Translations under genes and position numbers: made by a program
NCBI GenBank assembly: GCA_003487805.1
Contig: DNNE01000212.1
Coordinates: 62,672 to 93,623, forward strand
Length of the DNA stretch: 30,952 nucleotides
Origin: Blastocatellia bacterium
Lineage (GTDB): Bacteria > Acidobacteriota > Blastocatellia > Pyrinomonadales > Pyrinomonadaceae
Direction: 5' to 3'
Shown here: positions 1-6,709 of the stretch, in pieces
Layout: each line of letters starts with the position of its first letter
Numbering within the stretch: position 1 is the first letter of the stretch
Notes under the pieces: model-generated
Databases searched by the model: none
What the model was told of the DNA's origin: nothing
The model's input: only the letters and a program-made list of their open reading frames with translations

Positions 1-38
1 GGTAGATACTTTGGCGGGCAGTGGCCCGCCTCTAAACG
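1..38. repeat. Palindromic repeat family B, right half
   Basis: A hairpin with stem GGCGGGC (13-19) and GCCCGCC (24-30) and loop AGTG is followed by TCTAAACG (31-38). This matches the right half of the complete element at 3478-3531, with changed but still paired stem bases. The left half is not recognisable at the window edge. It lies just upstream of the beta-barrel gene. Confidence 0.7.
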
Positions 39-62
39 AGTTCTTAGCCAAGGATGGACGGT

Positions 63-2450
63 ATGAAAAGCAACACTACGAACCTGCTGCGCATTTTGTT
101 TGGAGTAGCATTAGGGATCGTGTTGACGGCAGGCGTCACGAATGCTCAAACATCGCCTACGCCAAACAGCAAGTCGGCCAAGGCGGTTGACGACAAAGAC
201 GCGAAGACGCCGGCGAAGACCGACGATAAGAAGAAGACTGACGATAAGAAGACGACGGCGAAGAAACCTGAGAAGGTTCCGACGTCGGAATCGGTCGGCG
301 AGGACGCCGGCAAATACACAGTCATGTCGACGCTTGAGTTCGGCTATCGCGGTCAAAGAGTTGACGGCGACATCAATAAATTCAAGAGCGATCTGAATTA
401 CAAAGCCGGCCCGCGGCTGTTTGACAGCACCTTTCTGATGAAGTCGAAAGACGGCAAAGGTGATTTGTTCGATACGCTGTTGGTAACGTCCAGCGGTTGG
501 GGTGCGGACCCGAACGGCAACATGCGAATAAGCATGGAAAAACCAGCCTGGTATCGCTTTGAAGGCACGTATCGCCGCTTCAAGTACTATAGGTTCCTCG
601 ACAACATCGCGAACCCGACCTGGCTGTTCACGCCGATTCCGACAGTGGCGAACCCGGTGACGGGATTGCACGGTTACGACACCTACACGCAGATGGGCGA
701 TTTCGATCTCACCATTCTGCCGAAGAACGAAAAGATTCGTTTCAACGTCGGCTACTCGCCTGAAAGATATAGCGGGCCGGCGTTCACCAACTATCACAAC
801 GGCGGCAACGACTTCTGGCTCTTACAGAATTTGCGATCGCAGGCCAATGATTTTCGTGTAGGTGCTGACGGCAAATTCGGACCAATCGATTGGACGCTCC
901 AGCAGGGCTTTCGCCGGTTCAAAGACGACAGCACGGCCAACCAGGCGTTTGGCTTGAATCGCAATACAGCGACCTCGGTCGCGCAACTGACGAGCTTCCT
1001 CCGTCAGGAGCCGACACGCGGCAGCATTAACTACACTCGAGGCAGTATTCACACGCTGGTCGGAAAGAAGCTGGACATCACCGGCCGGCTAATCTACAGC
1101 CGCGCAACGTCCAACTCTCTGTATAACGAGACCTTCACCGGCATTAACTTCAGTACCAGAATCACCGGCTTCCCACCCACGGTAACCGGAGCATCGGCGT
1201 CGAACGTCCTTAATCCCAGCTTCTATAACATCGCCGGCAATGTCAAAAGACCAAACACGGTTGGCGACATCGGGATCACTTTCCTGGCTACGGACAAGTT
1301 TAGAATCTCGAATACGCTCCACATCGAAGACTTTACGATCGACGGCATTGCGACCTTCAGTGATTTCTTCTCGTTAACCCGGACTATTACCGGTGGTACG
1401 CGCACGGACACGATTGCCTTCAATAACCTGAGCGCGAACAAGACGACGCAGTACCGCAAATTCCAGGACATCATTGAAGGTGATTACCAGTTCAACCGGA
1501 ACTACTCCGTCCACTTTGGTTATCGCTACGCGCACCGTCGCGACATCCAGACATTGACCGGTTATTCACTGAACTCGAATGCGCCGGTGTTGCTGACGCC
1601 TGAGAGCGAACTCGAAACCAACAACACCAACGCGATCATTGCCGGGTTCAAAGCGCGCTTCGTAAAGAACTGGACCGTCTACTTCGATGGCGAGCATGGC
1701 ACGGCCGACAACGTCTTCACGCGCATAGGAAATTACAACTACACGAACATTCGCGCGAAGAGCCGTTACTCGCCGAATCGGAAAGTGAATTTCAATGCAG
1801 GGCTGATCGTTCGCAATAACGGAAACCCTTCTGAGATCGCCGGCGTTGGCTTAAACGATTTCGGTGTGAGCCTGAAGACACGCATCTTCACGTCTTCTGT
1901 CGATTGGATGCCGACGTCGCGCATCACGATCAATATGGGATACAACTACAACTGGGTAAACAGCGACTCGACAATTGATTACTACTACCAGGTACCGCCG
2001 GCCGCCAGCGTGTTCCATCACCTGGGTCACGCGTTGTACTTCCAGAGAAACAACTTCTTTTTTATGGATGTCACGGCGCGGGTCAATCGCCGGATGACGC
2101 TGTTCACGTCCTACCGTATTAACAAGGACAATGGACAGGGCAATCAGCTATCGAGTCCTGCCGGTGGAACTCCGATTACCGGAGGCTTTATACCGCCCGG
2201 CGGCACGGCGGCGGTCGTAGCAAACCTCGGCGGCTCGCTCATCACTTCTTACCCAATGAATTTCCAATCGGCTGAAGCCCGGCTGGCAATTCGTATCAAC
2301 CGCCAGTTCGATTGGAATCTCGGCTACCAGTATTTCGCTTACAACGAAAGCAAGTTTCTCAATACTTTTCCCGGCAGCCCGCGGGCCCAAAACTATCATG
2401 CGCATCTGCCGTACATGTCCTTGCGTTTGTACATCGGGCGAAAGGAATAG
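63..2450 (+). CDS. Outer-membrane beta-barrel protein, probable porin of a cytochrome conduit
   Basis: The 795-residue product begins with a signal peptide (MKSNTTN, a hydrophobic stretch, then a cut after about residue 29 at TNAQ). A lysine/aspartate/threonine-rich low-complexity tail of about 50 residues follows. The rest alternates hydrophobic and polar residues with many aromatics and ends in LRLYIGRKE, as in a large outer-membrane beta-barrel. There is no cysteine, so it binds no c-type heme itself. ATG at 63 is preferred over ATG at 54 because AGGA (51-54) sits 8 bases upstream. Co-directional multiheme cytochromes downstream suggest a role like MtrB/PioB or the Geobacter porin-cytochrome barrels, holding a cytochrome across the outer membrane. 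That role is inferred from context and size. An unrelated large porin or receptor remains possible. Confidence 0.72.
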   Translation: MKSNTTNLLRILFGVALGIVLTAGVTNAQTSPTPNSKSAKAVDDKDAKTPAKTDDKKKTDDKKTTAKKPEKVPTSESVGEDAGKYTVMSTLEFGYRGQRVDGDINKFKSDLNYKAGPRLFDSTFLMKSKDGKGDLFDTLLVTSSGWGADPNGNMRISMEKPAWYRFEGTYRRFKYYRFLDNIANPTWLFTPIPTVANPVTGLHGYDTYTQMGDFDLTILPKNEKIRFNVGYSPERYSGPAFTNYHNGGNDFWLLQNLRSQANDFRVGADGKFGPIDWTLQQGFRRFKDDSTANQAFGLNRNTATSVAQLTSFLRQEPTRGSINYTRGSIHTLVGKKLDITGRLIYSRATSNSLYNETFTGINFSTRITGFPPTVTGASASNVLNPSFYNIAGNVKRPNTVGDIGITFLATDKFRISNTLHIEDFTIDGIATFSDFFSLTRTITGGTRTDTIAFNNLSANKTTQYRKFQDIIEGDYQFNRNYSVHFGYRYAHRRDIQTLTGYSLNSNAPVLLTPESELETNNTNAIIAGFKARFVKNWTVYFDGEHGTADNVFTRIGNYNYTNIRAKSRYSPNRKVNFNAGLIVRNNGNPSEIAGVGLNDFGVSLKTRIFTSSVDWMPTSRITINMGYNYNWVNSDSTIDYYYQVPPAASVFHHLGHALYFQRNNFFFMDVTARVNRRMTLFTSYRINKDNGQGNQLSSPAGGTPITGGFIPPGGTAAVVANLGGSLITSYPMNFQSAEARLAIRINRQFDWNLGYQYFAYNESKFLNTFPGSPRAQNYHAHLPYMSLRLYIGRKE

Positions 2451-2480
2451 CGAACGCAATTAAGGTTGATGCGGACGAAC

Positions 2481-2517
2481 CAAACTCCAGCTTAGGTCCA
2501 CCGCCGGCTGGAGTTTG
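2481..2517 (+). terminator. Hairpin after the beta-barrel gene
   Basis: A perfect 11-bp stem, CAAACTCCAGC (2481-2491) with GCTGGAGTTTG (2507-2517), has a 15-nt loop and begins 30 bases after the stop codon. The bases after it are only moderately T-rich (TGTGT), so it may be an imperfect intrinsic terminator or an mRNA 3'-end stabiliser. Confidence 0.55.
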
Positions 2518-2534
2518 TGTGATCGGAGATCGCC

Positions 2535-2763
2535 ATGAAGGGAATAGGAACTGGTCTCGCAATCTTCATCCTGTTTTTGGGATTGCCATGCTCGCGGCTT
2601 TTCAGACCCATAACTGGCTCAACGCAGCGTTCTGGGTAGCCCTTGGTGTGCTGTCCGTGAAGGCCTGGCCGTCTCGCTCGTATTTATTTTATTCCTGGCT
2701 CTGCTGGTTTATCTTAAGCTTCGACAGATTGAGAGTCGGCAAGCTGGGATGCACAAAGAGTAA
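2535..2763 (+). pseudogene. Small membrane protein gene broken by two frameshifts
   Basis: GGAG (2525-2528) precedes ATG 2535, which opens MKGIGTGLAIFILFLG. That frame soon stops, but the next frame continues as IAMLAAFQTHNWLNAAFWVA up to about 2658. The third frame then continues as REGLAVSLVFILFLALL and ends at TAA 2761-2763 with a charged tail (LRQIESRQAGMHKE). Joined, the three pieces make an approximately 85-residue protein with about three hydrophobic segments. Both shifts are in the same direction, as expected for two single-base losses. It could be a decayed gene or a gene carrying assembly or sequencing indels. It lies between the barrel and the first cytochrome. I do not recognise the family. 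Confidence 0.45.
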
Positions 2764-2786
2764 TCGAAGAATGCCGCTAGGCATGA

Positions 2787-2903
2787 AATGTTTATAGCCC
2801 CCTTAGCCCGAAAACACTTAGGAGCCCATTTATGGGCGAAATGTGACATTCCGCTCCTAAAGGAGCTGCGGAAGTCATGATAGTCAGCTGGTCTATAAAC
2901 ATT
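2787..2903. repeat. Palindromic repeat family A, copy 1
   Basis: Terminal inverted repeats AATGTTTATAG (2787-2797) and CTATAAACATT (2893-2903) are perfect complements and bound a 117-bp element. Inside, TTAGGAGC and GCTCCTAA form another inverted pair and GCTCCTAAAGGAGC (2853-2866) is palindromic. The AAGGAG and ATG (2877) that open the next cytochrome gene both lie inside the element. Confidence 0.75.
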
Positions 2904-4223
2904 AGGCTGCTACGCAGCCTCAGATTGGTGAAACGAGCCCCGGTTCTTAACCAGAGATTTATCACGCTGACTGTATTGATCGTCGCGGCGATATCGCTCT
3001 CAATTGTCGTCGCGGAAAGAGATCTGACTGCCGAGGCCGCGCCGCAACGCGCTCAACAGCGGCGCATTCAAAAACCGAAGCCTCCGCCAAAACCGAAAAT
3101 CGATTACGCAAAGTTCTCGCATCAGACGCACGTCGTCGCGCAGAAGCTCGCCTGCAATTCCTGTCATAAAGTTCCTTCGAAGAACTGGAAGGAAATGCGC
3201 AAGGGCGACGCAGCCTTCGCTGACGTAACGGATTTCCCCGAACACTCGTCGTGTTTGAATTGCCACCGCCCGCAGTTCTTTGCGCGCGAGCGGCCCGCGC
3301 CCACTATTTGTTCGAACTGTCACCTTGCCGTAACGCCGCGCGACACCGCCCGCTGGTTGTTTCCCAGTCTCGGCGATGTGACTGATCCAATCAAGAAACG
3401 CAGAGAATTCGTTTCTGAGTTCGGCGTGGGCTTTCCGCACGACAAACATATCGACGTTGTTGGACTCAATAGGATTCCGTTTAGAGGCGGCCTACCGGCC
3501 GCCTTGTCGGGCAGTAGCCCGAGTCTAAACGATCGCGGTCAGTTGTTCGTTGCCACATCGTTTCAGACCAGGAAGCCCGCGCCGCCGAAGAGCTGTCCGG
3601 TTTGTCATGAGACTTACCAGTCACAGGGGACCTCCAGCGAAGAGTTCGTGACAAAGCCGCCGAAGACAATCGGCGATGCGTTTTGGCTGAAGAAGGGAAC
3701 GTTCAAGACAATTCCCAACAGTCACACCATCTGCTTCACTTGCCACAACGCCGATTCGGGAATCGCGCCTGAGCCCAAGAACTGCGAGATGTGTCACAAG
3801 CTGACCGCGCCGATGCAGATGAAAGTTGATTTCGATCCGAAAGTGGCGGCGACGATGGGAATTACGGACAAGTTGATGTTGGCGAGCTGGAGCAGAAGAA
3901 TTTCATCCGGCGCGTTTCGTCATGAGGGTGGCGAACATCCCGACCTGAGTTGCCTGAATTGCCATAACGTTGCAATGGCGAGCTTCAGTACGCTGGATCA
4001 GAAAACTCAAGAAGTTCCGGTGCGATCGTGTGGCGGAGCGGACGGCTGTCACATCACAACCACGGCCGATGAAGGTGGCGCTTTGAATTTCGAGATCGAC
4101 AGCCGGAAGAAGGATCCAAACTTCGTGTGCACCAAGTGTCACGTGGCTTTTGGTAAGGACTCTATTCCGGAGGACCATCCGCAGGCGATTCCGACCCCGA
4201 AGCCAAAGGCGAAGACGAGTTGA
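2877..4223 (+). CDS. Exported multiheme c-type cytochrome, 8 CXXCH plus one CX5CH
   Basis: The product is 448 residues from ATG 2877. Heme-binding motifs start at C93, C126, C145, C240, C286, C303, C359 and C418 (all CXXCH), with a CX5CH at C385-H392. A hydrophobic export segment covers about residues 28-46, and a Pro/Lys-rich linker (60-75) precedes the heme region. Many extra His residues (SHQTH, FPHDKH) could be distal ligands. The protein is probably a periplasmic or outer-membrane-associated electron carrier. ATG 2877 has AAGGAG 11 bases upstream, but both lie in a palindromic repeat. GTG 2928 would give a more typical signal peptide (MKRAPVLNQRF) but lacks a Shine-Dalgarno sequence. Residues 201-219 are encoded by an in-frame 54-bp palindromic element between hemes 3 and 4. 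The function is clear in kind, but the exact electron partner is unknown. Confidence 0.88.
   Translation: MIVSWSINIRLLRSLRLVKRAPVLNQRFITLTVLIVAAISLSIVVAERDLTAEAAPQRAQQRRIQKPKPPPKPKIDYAKFSHQTHVVAQKLACNSCHKVPSKNWKEMRKGDAAFADVTDFPEHSSCLNCHRPQFFARERPAPTICSNCHLAVTPRDTARWLFPSLGDVTDPIKKRREFVSEFGVGFPHDKHIDVVGLNRIPFRGGLPAALSGSSPSLNDRGQLFVATSFQTRKPAPPKSCPVCHETYQSQGTSSEEFVTKPPKTIGDAFWLKKGTFKTIPNSHTICFTCHNADSGIAPEPKNCEMCHKLTAPMQMKVDFDPKVAATMGITDKLMLASWSRRISSGAFRHEGGEHPDLSCLNCHNVAMASFSTLDQKTQEVPVRSCGGADGCHITTTADEGGALNFEIDSRKKDPNFVCTKCHVAFGKDSIPEDHPQAIPTPKPKAKTS
3478..3531. repeat. Palindromic repeat family B, complete copy inside a cytochrome gene
   Basis: A 54-bp element is bounded by CGTTTAGA (3478-3485) and TCTAAACG (3524-3531). 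It contains two hairpins: GGCGGCC/GGCCGCC with loop TACC (3486-3503), and CGGGC/GCCCG with loop AGTA (3508-3521). Its length is exactly 18 codons and it keeps the reading frame open, encoding a Gly/Pro/Ser-rich segment (RGGLPAALSGSSPSLND) between heme motifs 3 and 4. Confidence 0.8.
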
Positions 4224-4249
4224 TGGGAATATTAAGAGCGCGGCATCCA

Positions 4250-4418
4250 GCTCCGTAGGAGCCGAATGTTTATAGAGAACAAAAGGAAATTGAAATCGAA
4301 GCTTCGTAGGAGCGGAATGTTTTTGCCAGGCGGGCGTGTGATTAATATTTCGCTCCTCCGGAGCTACGGAGTCCATTTGGCTTCGGCATTCTATAAATAT
4401 TTTGTCCCTACGGGACTT
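4250..4418. repeat. Palindromic repeat family A, copy 2, with flanking palindromes
   Basis: AATGTTTATAG (4265-4275) and CTATAAATATT (4391-4401) form an inverted pair with one mismatch, bounding 137 bp. GCTCCGTAGGAGC (4250-4262) lies immediately outside, a diverged copy (CTTCGTAGGAGCGGAATG) lies within at about 4302-4319, GCTCCTCCGGAGC is near 4352, and GTCCCTACGGGAC follows at about 4404-4416. ATG 4266, the predicted start of the next cytochrome, is part of the left terminal repeat. Confidence 0.7.
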
Positions 4419-5246
4419 GTTCCGATGGCGATCGCCATCGTCATTTGCGCCCTCGTTGTTATTAATTCACGGGCCCAGATTCCGATGGTGGCTTCAAACG
4501 CGCCTCAGACTCCTCAGGAACAAATGCAATTTCCTGAAGGTTTGGACTATGGCAAGTTCCAGCACAGCAGTCGCAATCATTCGCGTCTGCCCTGTCTCTT
4601 GTGTCACACGCGCGATTCCAACTCACCGGTTCCGAGGCGTCCGGGCGCGTCGGGTCACTTGCCTTGCGCCGGTTGTCACGCGCAGCAATTCTCAAACTCT
4701 GAAAGTCCGATCTGCACAATCTGCCACACCGATGTGAAGTCGGGAACGCTCAAACCGTTTCCGCACCTGCAAAGTTTTCGCATGAAGTTCGATCACTCGC
4801 GACACGTCGCGATGGGCAGCGTCAGTTGCGCAACCTGTCATCGACCGGCGCGCGCGGGGGTCGCCATGTCGATCCCTGCCGGGTTCAATGCGCACACAAC
4901 TTGTTATCGATGTCATACGCCGCGAGCGCAATCCGGCGGCCGCGATATTTCCTCGTGCGGCACCTGTCATCAGTTGGGCGGCTATGCGCGAACGCCTGAA
5001 CTCATGCCGGCCTTTCGCGTCAGTTTCAGTCACGCGAAACATCTGAAGGTAACCTGCAACGAATGTCATCAGGTGAAAGCCGGCATGCCGCAACGAAGAC
5101 AAGTGAGTACGCCCGAACCTCTGAATCATCATGCGACTGGCCGCGGGCAAAGTTGCATGACTTGTCATGATGGCAAGCGGGCATTCGGCGGAGATGATTT
5201 CAGCGCATGTAGGCGATGCCACACCGGCACCGCCTGGCGTTTTTGA
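4266..5246 (+). CDS. Exported nonaheme c-type cytochrome
   Basis: Nine CXXCH motifs start at C110, C134, C150, C188, C213, C231, C264, C297 and C315 of 326 residues, nearly one per 25 residues. This is typical of extended periplasmic multiheme cytochromes. Extra histidines (FPHLQS, FDHSRH, FSHAKH) just ahead of motifs fit cytochrome c3/c7-like distal ligands. The export segment is AIAIVICALVV (about residues 55-65), followed by NSRAQ. ATG 4266 has GGAG four bases upstream, but the first 40 or so residues are translated palindromic repeat. ATG 4425, directly before the hydrophobic segment, is a credible alternative that would give 273 residues. It starts 42 bases after the previous cytochrome gene and probably shares its transcript. 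The role is inferred to be electron relay across the periplasm. Confidence 0.87.
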   Translation: MFIENKRKLKSKLRRSGMFLPGGRVINISLLRSYGVHLASAFYKYFVPTGLVPMAIAIVICALVVINSRAQIPMVASNAPQTPQEQMQFPEGLDYGKFQHSSRNHSRLPCLLCHTRDSNSPVPRRPGASGHLPCAGCHAQQFSNSESPICTICHTDVKSGTLKPFPHLQSFRMKFDHSRHVAMGSVSCATCHRPARAGVAMSIPAGFNAHTTCYRCHTPRAQSGGRDISSCGTCHQLGGYARTPELMPAFRVSFSHAKHLKVTCNECHQVKAGMPQRRQVSTPEPLNHHATGRGQSCMTCHDGKRAFGGDDFSACRRCHTGTAWRF

Positions 5247-5260
5247 AAAGAAACTTAGCG

Positions 5261-5346
5261 GCCACAGATTTACACGGATTACCACAGATCAAAACAAAAG
5301 AAGGTCTTTGGATTCTTATCTGTGTCAATCAGTGTGAATCTGTGGC
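5261..5346. repeat. Palindromic repeat family F (CCACAGATT type)
   Basis: Terminal inverted repeats GCCACAGATTTACAC (5261-5275) and GTGTGAATCTGTGGC (5332-5346) differ at one position and bound 86 bp. Inner CCACAGAT and ATCTGTG extend the palindrome. It ends 7 bases before the AGGAGG of the tetraheme gene. From memory, similar CCACAGATT palindromes are widespread in environmental bacterial genomes. Confidence 0.72.
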
Positions 5347-5364
5347 AGCTATGAGGAGGTAATC

Positions 5365-5943
5365 ATGAAGGTTCTAACAATTCTGGCAGCGTTCATCATC
5401 TCTGTAGTGCTACTTTCAAGCGCATCGAATGTTACTCGCGACGTTTCGGCGCAGGGAAAGAAGCCGCCTGAGGTGATCGTACTAGGCAAGGAAGCGAAGC
5501 TCGGACAGATCACGTTCAATCACCTGAAACACATTACCGAAAATCGCAGTCCCAACGGCGCCAAACAGATCGCCTGTGTTGATTGTCATCACACGGCCCA
5601 ACCGGCGGCTGAGGCTTTGAAGCATCCGCCGCACAAAACCGTCTGGCCCGCGGATCGAACAACGACGTTGACGGCGGAGTTGCTCGACAAAGATGCGAAC
5701 GCGGTGGGAGCGGTCTGTACTGACTGTCACGCGCGCGCCGACGCCAAGCCGAAACTGCTGCCTGAGACACCACAGGTTAAGTTTGAAGGCAGTGCCGAAC
5801 CGACGGTGATGACTAATCAGCAGGCGTTTCATCGCAACTGCGGCAGTTGTCACGATGAAGTCGTGAAGGCGCGGCCGAATTTGGATCCGGCGCCGCCAAC
5901 CTCCAAGAAATGCACGACGTGCCATAAGAAGGCCGCGGCTTAG
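5365..5943 (+). CDS. Periplasmic tetraheme cytochrome, class III (c3/c7)-like
   Basis: The 192-residue product has a signal peptide (MKVLTILAAFIISVVLLSSA, cut near VSAQ at residue 30). Four CXXCH motifs are at C71, C118, C159 and C183. An upstream histidine pattern (FNHLKH, residues 51-56) and CVDCHHT match the cytochrome c3/c7 fold, in which histidines ahead of the motifs complete bis-His ligation. AGGAGG (5354-5359) lies five bases before ATG 5365, the best ribosome binding site in this cluster. Such small tetrahemes are soluble periplasmic shuttles between inner-membrane quinol oxidases and outer-membrane conduits. That role is consistent with its neighbours but is inferred. Confidence 0.88.
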   Translation: MKVLTILAAFIISVVLLSSASNVTRDVSAQGKKPPEVIVLGKEAKLGQITFNHLKHITENRSPNGAKQIACVDCHHTAQPAAEALKHPPHKTVWPADRTTTLTAELLDKDANAVGAVCTDCHARADAKPKLLPETPQVKFEGSAEPTVMTNQQAFHRNCGSCHDEVVKARPNLDPAPPTSKKCTTCHKKAAA

Positions 5944-6112
5944 GTTAGTCCGGCGTGCGTGGAATTTCTCGCGATAATGGGGAAAAGACCGCAACCGGAA
6001 AGCCAACGCCATCGCATTTTGCGCTGTTTCTCGCGCGGCATGGTCGTTGCCCTTTAGCTTTTGCCGGCTTTGAAGTCGGATTACTTTTCCTTGAGAGAGC
6101 TGGAGGACAATG

Positions 6113-6442
6113 ATGAGGTTAAGGATTACTCGAGTTAAGCAGGTTGGTTTGGTGCTCGCGGGCGTGATGATGGCGGCGACGCTCTTGATCGCTTCGGCGC
6201 CGGCGCGGGCAACTGCAGATGACGATTCGGGGGCACTGTACAAATCAAAGTGCGCGATGTGTCACGGCCAAACTGCCGAGAAGAAATTCGACGCGGCCAA
6301 GGGTGACGATGATCTGATGCAGATAGTGCTGAAGGGTAAGCAGGCAGAGAAGCCACCCAACATGCCCGCCTTTGCAGACCGCGGCATCACGGCGGACCAG
6401 GCGAAAGCGCTCGTCGCTTTCATGAAATCACAGAAGCATTGA
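6113..6442 (+). CDS. Monoheme cytochrome c, class I
   Basis: The 109-residue protein has a signal peptide (MRLRITRVKQVGLVLAGVMM, cleavage near ARA-TADDD). One heme site, CAMCH, sits at about residue 47, and a PPNMPAF loop supplies the likely distal methionine. The C-terminal helix pattern GITADQAKALVAFMKS is typical of class I cytochrome c. ATG 6113 is chosen over ATG 6110 because GGAGG (6102-6106) is then six bases upstream. It is probably a soluble periplasmic carrier with a higher potential than the His/His multihemes nearby, so it may serve a different partner such as an oxidase. The gene follows the tetraheme gene by about 170 bases. Confidence 0.88.
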   Translation: MRLRITRVKQVGLVLAGVMMAATLLIASAPARATADDDSGALYKSKCAMCHGQTAEKKFDAAKGDDDLMQIVLKGKQAEKPPNMPAFADRGITADQAKALVAFMKSQKH

Positions 6443-6709
6443 GGGCTGAGGTCCGATTGGACCATGTCCCCTGAATCGCAGCGCGATCTTGAGAGACCGA
6501 ACTGTTAATCGGAAAATCGTAACCGATACTACGAAGCCTGCACGCGCATCACGCGTGCGGGCTTTCGTGTGCAGACTAATACCGCATACGCTCGCCCATA
6601 TCTTGATCGGAAAACGGTGCTCGACTATTGTACCTGCGCAAACAAACGCGTGCTGCGCCATAGATTAATGCTTCGTCCCGCTTACCTGTCATCACGGGGA
6701 AAATGATCG
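6443..6709 (+). terminator. Intergenic region with strong hairpin at 6531-6568
   Basis: ACGAAGCCTGCACGCG (6531-6546) pairs with CGCGTGCGGGCTTTCGT (6552-6568) over 16 base pairs with one G-T pair and one bulged T around a CATCA loop. A weaker hairpin, GGTCC/GGACC, is at 6450-6463. Together they probably end the monoheme cytochrome transcript. No gene was seen here. The ATCGGAAAA stretch occurs twice (about 6508 and 6606) without clear meaning. Confidence 0.5.

Noticed and set aside
5482..6243. A 253-codon open frame on - opposite the cytochromes
   Set aside because: It overlaps two clear cytochrome genes in antisense, is Arg-rich and has no family resemblance.
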